From Methanoculleus receptaculi (GTDB lineage: Archaea > Halobacteriota > Methanomicrobia > Methanomicrobiales > Methanoculleaceae), in NCBI RefSeq assembly GCF_033472595.1, contig NZ_CP137642.1:1550001-1614000 (forward strand): 64,000 nt of DNA. Direction: 5' to 3'. Position 1 is the first letter of the stretch; each line of letters opens with the position of its first letter. The position numbers were made by a program, and so were the translations under genes. This document shows, piece by piece, positions 42,887 to 51,283 of this stretch. The notes beneath the pieces are model-generated. The model worked only from the letters and a program-made list of their open reading frames with translations. It did not search any database and was not told the DNA's origin.

Positions 42887-43913
42887 GATCCACCTCAACC
42901 TGGCCGACCGCTCGCGTGATCTCGCGTGCAATATTCTCCAGCGGAACCACCCGGTCGACAGAGCCTCTTGCCAGGGCGGCACGCGCCATCCCGTAGACAA
43001 GACAGTCCTCTTCTGCACAGACCATCGTGGTTCCACCAGCCTTCTTCACCGCAAGCGTACCTTCACCCCCGTCGCTTCCCATACCCGAGAGGATGACCGA
43101 GATCGTTCTCGGGCCAAAGACGTGCGCTGCGGAGGTGAAGGTCGTATCTACGGCGGGGCGGACGGCATGGATAGGAGGGGCGGTCGAATGAACGACCCGG
43201 CCGTGGGTTCTCCCGGTCTTCGACGCAAGCCGCGATATGACGGTGTGGACGCCGGCTTTTGAGACCAGGACCGCACCGGCCTGGAGGTTGTCGCCGTTTC
43301 GGGTCTCCCTCACCGACAGGGCCGAGATCCGGTTAAGGCGTTCAGCAAGAGATGCCGTGAACCCCTCAGGCATGTGCTGTGTTATGACAACGGCCGCAGG
43401 AAGGTCCGGCGGCAGCCCTGATAGCAGGACGTCAAGCATCGGCGGACCGCCTGCAGAGGACCCTATCACCACAACCGTCTCCGCATCCTTATGCGCGATC
43501 TCGGGATGCTTTTGCACTGTCGGCAGTCTGAGGAGGTTCCTGATCTTCTGGACTAGCTCTCTCTCGATTCCCCGAACGTTTGGGATATCCTTTGGCTTGA
43601 GCATGAAATCGTCCGCTCCGAGACGCAGCGCCTGATGGGTCATATCGGCGTTACGGGACGTCAACGTGCTCAGCACCAGTATCTTCGGTCTGCTGGCCTG
43701 CCGCTGGAGGGTTTCAAGCACCTCAAGCCCGCCCATCCGGGGCATCTCGATATCCAGGGTGACAACATCGGGGTTTAACTCCGCAATCTTCTCAAGGGCA
43801 TCGATGCCATTCACCGCTGTCCCGACAACCTCGATCTCCGGATCACTTTTGAGCAGGTCGCGCAGGATCGTCCTTATAAAGAGCGAGTCGTCGACGATCA
43901 GAACCCGTATCAT
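42879..43913 (-). CDS. cheB: Chemotaxis methylesterase CheB
   Basis: 344 aa. Receiver domain (LIVDDSLFIRTILRDLL; phosphoacceptor in VVTLDIEMPRMGG) plus esterase domain with Ser in VVIGSSAGGPPMLD, His in ITQHMPEGFTASL and Asp in SGMGSDGGEGTLA. Removes receptor methyl groups placed by CheR. Starts 2 bp after the cheY stop and overlaps cheA by 8 bp. Confidence 0.96.
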   Translation of the reverse strand: MIRVLIVDDSLFIRTILRDLLKSDPEIEVVGTAVNGIDALEKIAELNPDVVTLDIEMPRMGGLEVLETLQRQASRPKILVLSTLTSRNADMTHQALRLGADDFMLKPKDIPNVRGIERELVQKIRNLLRLPTVQKHPEIAHKDAETVVVIGSSAGGPPMLDVLLSGLPPDLPAAVVITQHMPEGFTASLAERLNRISALSVRETRNGDNLQAGAVLVSKAGVHTVISRLASKTGRTHGRVVHSTAPPIHAVRPAVDTTFTSAAHVFGPRTISVILSGMGSDGGEGTLAVKKAGGTTMVCAEEDCLVYGMARAALARGSVDRVVPLENIAREITRAVGQVEVDHV

Positions 43914-43915
43914 GG

Positions 43916-44278
43916 TCACGCACTTAGAACGTTCTTGACTTCTTCGAGGACTTTTGGAGCCTGGAACGGCTTGACTATATACCCTTTTGCACCGCTCTTG
44001 ACGGCAAGCTTGACCATCTGCTCCTGGCCGACTGCGGTGCACATTATGACCTTTGCAGACGGGTCTGCGGCCCGGATAGCCTTGAGCGCCTCTATCCCGT
44101 TCACCTTCGGCATCACAATATCCATTGTGACCAGGTCGGGTTTGAGATCCTGGTACTTTGCTACAGCCTCCGCTCCATCCGCCGCCTCACCAACGATGTC
44201 GTGCCCGCCGGAAAAGAGGATGTTCTTTAGTAGAGTCCTCATAAACATAGTATCATCGACGATCAGAATCCTTCCCAT
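43916..44278 (-). CDS. cheY: Response regulator CheY
   Basis: 120 aa, single receiver domain: ILIVDDTMFMRTLLKNIL, phosphoacceptor Asp in VTMDIVMPKVNG, Thr in MCTAVGQ and Lys in GAKGYIVKPF. In archaea CheY-P acts on the archaellum through CheF, which is encoded in the next cluster here. First gene of cheY-B-A-C-D-propeller. Confidence 0.95.
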   Translation of the reverse strand: MGRILIVDDTMFMRTLLKNILFSGGHDIVGEAADGAEAVAKYQDLKPDLVTMDIVMPKVNGIEALKAIRAADPSAKVIMCTAVGQEQMVKLAVKSGAKGYIVKPFQAPKVLEEVKNVLSA

Positions 44279-44313
44279 CGAACACCACTCACTCTTTATT
44301 TGAGTAAAAAAGG

Positions 44314-44325
44314 TAATATATATTT
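44314..44325 (-). promoter_or_regulatory. Promoter of the cheY operon
   Basis: AAATATATATTA on the minus strand; predicted start near 44293, giving a leader of about 15 nt before the ATG at 44278 that includes GAGTGGTG. Confidence 0.6.
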
Positions 44326-44349
44326 GCGTAAGTGGGCCTTTCCTGCGAG

Positions 44350-44383
44350 GCCATCAATCCAATGCCCTCACTGGTTTGATGGC
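44350..44383. repeat. Imperfect palindrome made of the dispersed TTTGATGGC motif
   Basis: GCCATCAATCCAATG and CACTGGTTTGATGGC form 15-bp arms (13 of 15 match) around a 4-bp loop, 25 bp upstream of the cheY TATA box. The arms equal the end motif of the dispersed repeat, facing both ways. It could be a repeat end, a regulator site, or both. Confidence 0.5.
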
Positions 44384-44600
44384 AACTTTCAGCGACCACG
44401 CAGAACCCTCCCTCATCCCCCACCCTCTGCATAATTAGAATCTTCCACCTCATCTCCCACCCTCTCATAGAGACGATACCACGAGCCTTGAGAGCAAATT
44501 GTGGCAGAACCTGGAAAACTGAAGACAGCTCCCGCTCTTCATGTCCCCCCATATTTCGGGGGGAAAAGTTCCCTGAACTCCGACTGAGTATCAGATTCCC

Positions 44601-45698
44601 TCAGACCAGTGCACTCAGGTGCGTTGGATTCTTCAGTCCCGCGCGCAACCCGAACAAAAGGAGAATTTGATATGCAACGAAGTTGAGAGTCATATAGAGT
44701 TTCCGGCTCTCATGTCGGATCCCTTTGAGGTGAAAGGTTACAGAAGCCTTAATCCGGCCATGTATCCGTTCACACTCACCGCGGCTTTGTATGAGAGTTG
44801 GGAATTCCGGGTCGAGAAGATTCTTGTTTCGCAAATGCATCCCGACCTGTTCAACTCTTCCATGCTGGTATAGGAATCGCAACTGTTGAGTCAGGGGAGC
44901 ATGGATATCTCCCCCTGCTCTCCAGAGTTTGTTGACCCAATGCCGGATGCGTGGTTCCGTCCCTTCTTCCTGGATCACTGCCCCATCCCGGGTATCAATA
45001 CAGGGTCGAGCATTCAGATGATACCAGAGGTGTGCATGTGCCTCGTATGAGTCGTATCCGGCATCAAGCAGCACAAGACTGAGTTTGGGTTTCAGCGCCT
45101 CCACTCTCTCGATAAGTGGAAAAAGGTGGGTTAAATCCGCATCAGTCCCATTCGAGTAGACCATGGTGAGTGGGTATGGTCCGAGATGGAAGATATGCGC
45201 TTTATCCATCTTAACCTGGTAATGTGGGTGAAAAAGAGCATATCTGTCATACCGGGATGCTTCGATTGGAGTTGAATCGATGATCCCAACCCTCTCCTTC
45301 TGTGCCCAGAGAACAATTGCCTCACCGACAAGATGCATAAGCCGTTCCACACCTTCGACGCCGAGACGATATTTCACAAAACTGTGGAGTGTTGCAGGAT
45401 TGGGCAATAGATACCCTGCTTCAGTCTTCTCTGCACCAAGGTTGAAACAATCATCCTCTGTCAGGAGACGAATTGTCCGGACATAGGACTGTTTCCTGAA
45501 ACACTTGATGACAAGTAGTTTGATCATAAGAATAACCGGATAATGGAACCGAGAGACCTGTCTGGAGTAGTATTCTCGTTCAATAGTCTGTGCAATGGTG
45601 TCCAGATAGGGCGAACTGAGGAACTCCGTGAGAGAGAACCCTGGTTCAATCTCTTCAAATCCGTCTTCTTTTGCCAAAAACTCGGTGTTAAAGGCCAT
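44601..45698 (-). CDS. DDE transposase (IS1182/IS5-like)
   Basis: 365 aa from ATG 45698. Catalytic triad: first Asp in VGIIDSTPIEASRYDRYA, second in LVLLDAGYDSYEAHAH, Glu in SRGECERIHGRIKASVTFH. The N-terminal region (LSSPYLDTIAQTIE; YPVILMIKLLVIKCFRKQSYV) resembles the IS1182 and IS5 groups. No frameshift or stop, so the enzyme may be active. Longer frame to 45806 is rejected since a palindromic TATA box (45717-45728) predicts a start near 45698. Lower G+C than its neighbours suggests foreign origin. Confidence 0.88.
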   Translation of the reverse strand: MAFNTEFLAKEDGFEEIEPGFSLTEFLSSPYLDTIAQTIEREYYSRQVSRFHYPVILMIKLLVIKCFRKQSYVRTIRLLTEDDCFNLGAEKTEAGYLLPNPATLHSFVKYRLGVEGVERLMHLVGEAIVLWAQKERVGIIDSTPIEASRYDRYALFHPHYQVKMDKAHIFHLGPYPLTMVYSNGTDADLTHLFPLIERVEALKPKLSLVLLDAGYDSYEAHAHLWYHLNARPCIDTRDGAVIQEEGTEPRIRHWVNKLWRAGGDIHAPLTQQLRFLYQHGRVEQVGMHLRNKNLLDPEFPTLIQSRGECERIHGRIKASVTFHLKGIRHESRKLYMTLNFVAYQILLLFGLRAGLKNPTHLSALV

Positions 45699-45716
45699 GA
45701 GCCATTTTGGGGCCAG

Positions 45717-45728
45717 GTATATATACCT
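45717..45728 (-). promoter_or_regulatory. Palindromic TATA box of the transposase
   Basis: GGTATATATACC, about 25 bp before the ATG at 45698; symmetric, so it could also fire rightwards. Confidence 0.5.
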
Positions 45729-45846
45729 GCCGGAACAGCCCTTATCGAGGCGCAAAAAAATTAGCAGACCTGGTAAATCTCCGGTAAAAACCAGATAAAC
45801 TGGCAAGGTGCGCCAGAGGCGCGCATACTACCGGAAAAGAGAGAAG

Positions 45847-45884
45847 AGTTTATAAGCCAGATCGTTGATTTGATGGGCTCCCTG
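45847..45884 (+). repeat. Single copy of the dispersed end motif beside the IS
   Basis: AGTTTATAAGCC...GTTGATTTGATGGGC matches the end motif of the dispersed repeat at 1631-1672 (minus) and 10273-10304. With 44350-44383, similar motifs lie on both sides of the IS. Confidence 0.45.
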
Positions 45885-45889
45885 CACCA

Positions 45890-46699
45890 TCACTCCATTG
45901 GTGTTTTCAATGATTCCGAGATGTATCTGACACCTTTCGGGGTTAATTGAACCTCTTTCCTGACGTATAGCACCTCGGCCATCCCCGTGGATAAGAGTTT
46001 ATCATATATGGCATCGAGGTCCTTGTGCGAGAGTTTGAGCATATTCTCGATAGCGCTTGAGTCCATCCCGCTGTAGACCAGCATCGCCACCTGGCCGGTC
46101 AGGGGGTCCAGGTCCTCCTTAATCTCGGTGTCGCTCGTTGCCTCCTTGAGGAAGTTGTAGAGGACCTGAAGCGTCGTCAGCGGGCAGAGGACAAAACTTG
46201 TCACGACCTCGTTCTCAACCAGGTGGTCGATCTTGACAACGTTCAGGTCCTTTCCCTGGATCTCCCGCGAGGTGAGTTCGATACCGGCCACCTCATCGAG
46301 GGGTATGCAGACCTGCTTCTCCTGGCTGACAAACCAGATCCCGGTCTTCATGACGGCAATCGCTCCCTTCTCCCACGTGGCGTCCTGTATGAGGACGCCG
46401 CCGCGGATTGCAGGTGACATGAAGAATGCGTTCAACCGGTAGGCGCTGGCCTGCGTGATTATGAACTTCTTTAAGACGGTAAGAACCTTCTCGACCGACG
46501 CAATGCGGTAGACAGCCTCTCCATCACCCCCGACGGCGACAATAATCTGGTTCCTCTTCTCCTCCAGGTCGACAACCGACCTGTAGGGGATCTCCCGGTC
46601 AACAGGCGCCTCGATACGGAAACGGTCCTCTGCTATGCCAACCTTCGTCGAGACCCACCGGCCATCGTGCTCGACCTTTGCCGGGACCGTCTTCATCAT
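45890..46699 (-). CDS. cheF: Archaeal chemotaxis adaptor CheF (DUF439)
   Basis: 269 aa. CheF links CheY-P to the archaellum motor (ArlCDE). DUF439 features: a PH-like N-terminal half (RFRIEAPVDREIPYRSVVDLEEKRNQIIVAVG), a second similar half (AIAVMKTGIWFVSQEKQVCIPLDEVAGIEL) and a C-terminal wHTH (QVAMLVYSGMDSSAIENMLKLSHKDLDAIYDKLL). Start codons at 46699, 46696 and GTG 46711 are possible; the TATA box favours 46696-46699. It is downstream of the arl genes on the same strand. Confidence 0.87.
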   Translation of the reverse strand: MMKTVPAKVEHDGRWVSTKVGIAEDRFRIEAPVDREIPYRSVVDLEEKRNQIIVAVGGDGEAVYRIASVEKVLTVLKKFIITQASAYRLNAFFMSPAIRGGVLIQDATWEKGAIAVMKTGIWFVSQEKQVCIPLDEVAGIELTSREIQGKDLNVVKIDHLVENEVVTSFVLCPLTTLQVLYNFLKEATSDTEIKEDLDPLTGQVAMLVYSGMDSSAIENMLKLSHKDLDAIYDKLLSTGMAEVLYVRKEVQLTPKGVRYISESLKTPME

Positions 46700-46717
46700 C
46701 GCATCCGTCACCTACCC

Positions 46718-46725
46718 TATATAAG
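46718..46725 (-). promoter_or_regulatory. TATA box of cheF
   Basis: CTTATATA on the minus strand, centred about 25 bp upstream of the ATGs at 46699/46696; indicates cheF can be made separately from the arl operon. Confidence 0.5.
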
Positions 46726-46743
46726 TTATATCGAGAGAGACCA

Positions 46744-47817
46744 TCACCGTTGCGATCGCAGCGCCTCAAGGATCTCCTCAAGCTCCGCTGCAAGGTCTTT
46801 TGCCGCGATTTTCTCGCCTCTCAACTCCCGCAGCAGGCTGACATCCTCGACAAACTTCTTCCTCCGGGCGTCGGCCTTCAGTGTGGTGATCAGAGAATCC
46901 TCGACGGTGCCCCCGGATGCAAAGGAGACTATATCAAAATCCTCTTTCTTCTCCTCCACCTCAGGGACCTCCTCCTCGGGGGCAGGCTCCTCCTCTTCTT
47001 CCTCTTCCTCTTCCTCACCCTCTACCTCGATCCTGATCTCGGCGGGATCCAGGTCGTCGAGCGCGGAGAGTTCGTCTCTCAGTATGCCGATGTCCGGGAT
47101 ACCCTCATCGTCCGGGATACCCTCATCGTCCGGGATACCCGGGACATCTGCTGCTATCGGAGGGAGAACGCTACCACCTGAAACCCCGGCCGGCACCTCA
47201 GTCTCGGTCTGGTGGGTCTTCAGGATCTCGGATACGGCATCCATATCCTCTGCGGACAGGAGGGATACATCCTCCGGAGAGAACGAACCGCCCAGGTCCG
47301 GACCTTCTCCGTTGAGATCGAGGTCGGCGATCGAGTCGAGGTCAAGGTCTGCAAGTGATGCCAGCGGGTCTGTCACGCTCCCGCCAGGTCTTGGCGGGGC
47401 CGGGGAGGAGCCGGCATCGGCGCCCTCGACAGCCCGGTCAAGCATCTTATCGATCTTCTCGATACCTTCCTTCTTCTTGCTGTCGGATGCCCGGGCATGG
47501 GCGATCGTCTCCCGGATCGAGGCTGTAAACGTCCCCAGCATGCCCGAGAACCGGCCTTTTGCAACCGGGGCAGGCTTCGCCCCAACTGCATTCGGCGCCT
47601 CGGGGTTCTTCTTCCGCCTCCACCCCCGGAATGCGGCTCCTAAATTTGAGGGTTTCAGTTCTGAAAGATTAAGCGCCCCTGTGACCAGAAGCGCGAGAAA
47701 CCCTGCAAGCACAGTAACCGCAACGACAACCTCCGGGTTGGCATCGAGGAGGATGATCAGCGAACCGGTGCCGACGGTTATAAGGAAGAGAAGCGGGCGG
47801 CGGAGACTCTCTCTCAC
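46744..47817 (-). CDS. Acidic two-helix membrane protein of the archaellum operon
   Basis: 357 aa. Two N-terminal membrane helices (PLLFLITVGTGSLIILLD; VVVAVTVLAGFLALLVTGAL), a basic segment (GWRRKKNPEAP), then a long acidic, low-complexity cytoplasmic region with an uninterrupted Glu run (GEEEEEEEEEEEPAPEE) and a C-terminal coiled coil (SLLRELRGEKIAAKDLAAELEEIL). GTG start overlaps the arlJ stop by one base (TAGTG). Family not recognised. Position and N-terminal anchoring recall ArlX, the crenarchaeal motor scaffold, but similarity is not shown. Contains the 18-bp tandem repeat at 47092-47140. Confidence 0.7.
   Translation of the reverse strand: MRESLRRPLLFLITVGTGSLIILLDANPEVVVAVTVLAGFLALLVTGALNLSELKPSNLGAAFRGWRRKKNPEAPNAVGAKPAPVAKGRFSGMLGTFTASIRETIAHARASDSKKKEGIEKIDKMLDRAVEGADAGSSPAPPRPGGSVTDPLASLADLDLDSIADLDLNGEGPDLGGSFSPEDVSLLSAEDMDAVSEILKTHQTETEVPAGVSGGSVLPPIAADVPGIPDDEGIPDDEGIPDIGILRDELSALDDLDPAEIRIEVEGEEEEEEEEEEPAPEEEVPEVEEKKEDFDIVSFASGGTVEDSLITTLKADARRKKFVEDVSLLRELRGEKIAAKDLAAELEEILEALRSQR
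47092..47140. repeat. 18-bp tandem repeat, 2.7 copies, inside the acidic protein gene
   Basis: GTCCGGGATACCCTCATC repeated at 47092, 47110 and (partly) 47128; in frame, encoding (GIPDDE) steps in the minus-strand protein. Perfect copies suggest recent slippage and possible length variation. Confidence 0.85.
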
Positions 47818-49421
47818 TATCCCACCCCCACAAGTGCCGGAATGGAGAAGAAGATGCCCACGACGATCGGTGCAATGATGTATATGATACCGGTGGCCAC
47901 ACAGAGCACGCTTGTGAAGAAGTAGTAGAGGTAGCGGTCACCGCCCATAACAATCTTCCCGGCCAGTATGTCTGCAGCGGTCAGCAATAAGAGGATCGTT
48001 ATCACGTAGGTTCGCATGACGTCTTCGGGGAAGTTCACAAAGAGGTTCATGGACATCCCCATGGATATCCCCGCACCAGAGGGGGTGCCCCCTGAGAGCG
48101 CGCTCGAGGCCTCTGTGAAGTAGTTCATCACATCTGTAACGGCATTGGACATCGAGAGAAGGATCTCGAAGAGGAAGACGAATATGGCAATCATCGCGGC
48201 GTGCATCGGCACGAGAAGGACGACAAAACCCTTCACCATCATGTCGCGCTTCCGCCGGAGCAGCACCTGCTCGAGCATCGATGAACCGACAATCTTCCCT
48301 ATCTTGTCCGGCGACCCTCCGAGGGCAACCGCGTCGCGGAAGATGTTCATGTACTTGTAGATGAGGTAACTCCCGGTCTCCCCGATGAACTTCTTCCAGC
48401 TCCTGGCCTCATCGAGTCCGAGATTAATCTTCGAGGATACCGAGTTGATGAACGATTCAAGGTAGACCAGCGACTTCTTGTCCACCTCTCTGAGCGCATC
48501 ACCTACAGTGATCGCCTTACCGCCCATGATCGAACCAAGCCCCGTGATGAACGTGGCAAAGTCCTCGTCCCGCCTGACAACGTTCGCATCGTCGATGTAG
48601 CCGATCACCCCAAGCGGCATCAGGAGCAGCCCTGCAAGCAGGAAGATGACACCTGCGTTGGCGCCAACAACGGCAAGGATCAGCGTGACCGCAGCGACGA
48701 CCGGCACGATGAGCCGTTCGAGCCGCCTGATGAGGCCCTGCTCCTTTGAGCAGACATCCTTAAGCCCGTGGGTGCGGGGGTCATCGGGAACAGCCCGGTA
48801 CATGATCGTCAGACCGAAGACCGATATCGCCACGATGATCATGTAAGAGATGTTCAGCGTCGCCTCTATCCCTTCCGGGGCGTAGATGCCGGCCGAGATC
48901 ATCATGATGGTTGCAACAAGCGCCGCCGATAGGAGCATCGCGATGTAGGCGTCGCCCCACTTCTTTAAGAGTTCGATCCCCTGCTCATACGTGTTCCGAT
49001 AGATGCTCCGGATGGTCGAGAGTTCTGTGGCGATGAAGTCAGCATCGGGAACACCGGAGTCGATGGCGTTTGAGTAGCGGTTGAGCATGCTCTTCAGTGT
49101 CGCGTTCCTGCACCGCTCCGCGATTGCCCGGAGCCCCCCGGCGTAACTCTGGCCCCAGCCTGCGACCTGCCGCTGGACCTTTGCGATGTAGCGTGATGGG
49201 ATATACTCAGACCGCTCGGATGTGTACTGGAAGATCTCCGGCCTTGTCACGGCCGAGGTGGTTATCGCGGCCATGTAGGTGTACATGAAGAGCAGGTCCT
49301 GCTCCATCTTTTTGTTCTCGAGGATGGATGACCGGAGTTCGGTGAGGGCTTCGATCTGGTCCTCAAACGGGATCCTCCCCTGGTTTGCCGTCCGCAACCG
49401 TTCGGTCACGCTCTCGAACAA
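47817..49421 (-). CDS. arlJ: Archaellum membrane platform protein ArlJ (FlaJ)
   Basis: 534 aa. Polytopic TadC/GspF-like protein around which ArlI assembles. About nine membrane helices in two blocks (SAALVATIMMISAGIYAP, VVAAVTLILAVVGANAGVIFLLAGLLL, then FVVLLVPMHAAMIAIFVFLFEILL, TYVITILLLLTAADILAG, FFTSVLCVATGIIYIIAPIVVGIFF) separated by charged cytoplasmic loops containing GLGSIMGGKAITVGDALREV. It follows arlI by 3 bp. Confidence 0.93.
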   Translation of the reverse strand: MFESVTERLRTANQGRIPFEDQIEALTELRSSILENKKMEQDLLFMYTYMAAITTSAVTRPEIFQYTSERSEYIPSRYIAKVQRQVAGWGQSYAGGLRAIAERCRNATLKSMLNRYSNAIDSGVPDADFIATELSTIRSIYRNTYEQGIELLKKWGDAYIAMLLSAALVATIMMISAGIYAPEGIEATLNISYMIIVAISVFGLTIMYRAVPDDPRTHGLKDVCSKEQGLIRRLERLIVPVVAAVTLILAVVGANAGVIFLLAGLLLMPLGVIGYIDDANVVRRDEDFATFITGLGSIMGGKAITVGDALREVDKKSLVYLESFINSVSSKINLGLDEARSWKKFIGETGSYLIYKYMNIFRDAVALGGSPDKIGKIVGSSMLEQVLLRRKRDMMVKGFVVLLVPMHAAMIAIFVFLFEILLSMSNAVTDVMNYFTEASSALSGGTPSGAGISMGMSMNLFVNFPEDVMRTYVITILLLLTAADILAGKIVMGGDRYLYYFFTSVLCVATGIIYIIAPIVVGIFFSIPALVGVG

Positions 49422-49424
49422 GTG

Positions 49425-51278
49425 TTACACCTCGATGGTGAGCAGCCCCTGTTTCTTGATCTTTGTGATCATGTGGAAGAGGTCCCAGAACTGGGTGTAG
49501 CCGGCTTTGTGGAGCCGTTCCAGGATCCTGGCGCGTTTATCGATCTCGTCGTAGATCTCAGCCCGCCGGTTCTCGGGGATCCCGAGCATGGTTGCGATCT
49601 TGTTCTCGAGGAGATAACTGCTCCCCCTCCCTGTGAAGGTGAAGGTATCGGTCGCGGGGTCCCAGACGAACGTGGCCATAAATGAGAACCCCTCGGTCTC
49701 GGGGTCGTAGCCGACGAGCTCGTTTATGCTCAGCATCCGCCGGACGGTTCCGCCGCCAGGGAGTTTCACGGCGCTCTGGATGATGACCAGGTTCAGGTTG
49801 TCGACGAAGGTCTTCGGGATGCTGATCGGGTCACCGCAGAGACGCTGGATCAGTTTCTCGATCGAGGCGGCGTGGAATGTGCTCATCACCGCATGACCGG
49901 TCTGCATGGCGGAGAACGCAACAGACCCCTCAACCCCGCGGATCTCACCGACCAGGATCTGGTTTGGGCGCTGACGCAGCGCGGCCTTCAGGAGGTCGAA
50001 CATCGTGACATCCGAGCCTTCGCCCTCTCCCTTGCCCTTGGCTTTTGCGACCTCGCGTGTCCAGTTCCGGTGGGGAACGGTCAGTTCCGGGGTGTCCTCG
50101 ATGGTGACGATCTTGCTCTCGGGCGGGAGGAAGGTTGTGAGGGCGTTCAGGGTGGTGGTCTTGCCGCTCGCAGTCTCCCCGGAGACAAAGAGGGACATCC
50201 CGTACTCAAGGCAGATCCAGAGGTAGGCGGCCATCATGTAGTCGCACGTGCCGTTCTCGATGACCTGCAGGATGCTCAGCGGGATCTCGTTTACCTTACG
50301 GATGGTGAAGTTGCTCCCGTGCTTGCTGATGTCTGTTCCGTAGACGATGTTGATACGCGATCCATCGGGGAGGGTCGAGTCAACGATGGGGCTTCGGTAT
50401 GTCAGCGGCTGCTTGATCCGTTCGGCGAGTTTGATGACAAAACTGTCGAGTTCCTGTGAGTCTCTAAACCCGACGACAGACTTGAGCCCCTTGAATATCT
50501 TGTGCTCGATGAAGATCGGGCCGACGCCATCGCAGGTTATATCCTCAATGTATCTATCGCTCAGGAACGGTTTGAGGACACCCATCTCGATCTTGTCGCG
50601 GACTATCATGTACTCAAGGGCGCGGTACTCCTGTGGCGTGAGAATGATCCGGCCGTCGGCAAGTTCCGGGAAGCCGCTGGACGGGGGTTTTGCCGGAGCA
50701 CCGATATCCGAGGTGAGGAAGATCTTGATCCGGGTCTTGATGTCCCTGGGTTTTCCGCCAGAAAGGAGGGACTCGTCGATCACCTCACCCGGCTGCTTCA
50801 CATACACAAGCTGCTGAACGAAGGTCTTAAGGGTCTCGATGCGTGCCTCCTCGGTCAGAGGGTCCTCCTCAAGGGCGTCGATCATATCGATCAGCCTATC
50901 CTCGATCACCGGGAGGGTTGCTTTTACGGAGTGGAGAAACGAGGGCTCAATGGGGATGTACCAGTTCCGGACATCGTTTGGGTCCGGGAATATGTGGACG
51001 AAGGTTGTATCGTTAACGGGGTAGATGATGTTCGGGTTTTCCAGCGATTTTAAGTCGTTCTTCAACTCCGGGAGAAAGAGGGGGATGCCGACGGTGTTTA
51101 CCGGCAGGATGTGGAGGTACTCGAGGAGGTGGGGGTTTGCCTTTACGTATTCGCGGGCGTTTGAGGGGAGCATCCGGTAGAGGGCGCAGGACTCGACGTT
51201 GTTGTAGCAGTCGTTCCCCTCGTCGATGAACTCCGGTTCGAATGGGAGGGTTACCGTGGCTTCCAGATCTGTCACCAT
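49425..51278 (-). CDS. arlI: Archaellum motor ATPase ArlI (FlaI)
   Basis: 617 aa, secretion-superfamily hexameric ATPase that drives assembly and rotation. The N-terminal domain carries RYIEDITCDGVGPIFIEH; Walker A GETASGKTTT (about 367-376), Asp box IVTIEDTPEL, Walker B ILVGEIRGVEG and His box GHAVMSTFHAASIEKLIQRL are all intact. ATG 51278 is chosen over GTG 51287 (which overlaps the arlH stop). Followed by arlJ. Confidence 0.95.
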   Translation of the reverse strand: MVTDLEATVTLPFEPEFIDEGNDCYNNVESCALYRMLPSNAREYVKANPHLLEYLHILPVNTVGIPLFLPELKNDLKSLENPNIIYPVNDTTFVHIFPDPNDVRNWYIPIEPSFLHSVKATLPVIEDRLIDMIDALEEDPLTEEARIETLKTFVQQLVYVKQPGEVIDESLLSGGKPRDIKTRIKIFLTSDIGAPAKPPSSGFPELADGRIILTPQEYRALEYMIVRDKIEMGVLKPFLSDRYIEDITCDGVGPIFIEHKIFKGLKSVVGFRDSQELDSFVIKLAERIKQPLTYRSPIVDSTLPDGSRINIVYGTDISKHGSNFTIRKVNEIPLSILQVIENGTCDYMMAAYLWICLEYGMSLFVSGETASGKTTTLNALTTFLPPESKIVTIEDTPELTVPHRNWTREVAKAKGKGEGEGSDVTMFDLLKAALRQRPNQILVGEIRGVEGSVAFSAMQTGHAVMSTFHAASIEKLIQRLCGDPISIPKTFVDNLNLVIIQSAVKLPGGGTVRRMLSINELVGYDPETEGFSFMATFVWDPATDTFTFTGRGSSYLLENKIATMLGIPENRRAEIYDEIDKRARILERLHKAGYTQFWDLFHMITKIKKQGLLTIEV

Positions 51279-51283
51279 CGATC

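Larger units (their letters stand above)
44545..45830 (-). mobile_element. Insertion sequence between the che and arl clusters
   Basis: Carries one DDE transposase gene (44601-45698). A CCCCCC/GGGGGG hairpin at 44545-44563 lies just beyond the stop and may mark one end. Terminal inverted repeats and a target duplication could not be found by eye, so the ends are approximate. The 320 bp between cheY and the transposase stop hold the cheY promoter, the palindrome and this hairpin, and no gene. Confidence 0.6.

Noticed and set aside
42879-44042. Longer starts for cheB and cheA (frames to 44042 and 43036)
   Set aside because: Receiver and HPt domains begin directly at the shorter ATGs, and the extensions overlap upstream genes.
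44497-45860. Terminal inverted repeats of the IS transposase
   Set aside because: No convincing pair of arms was found by eye on both sides; ends left approximate.
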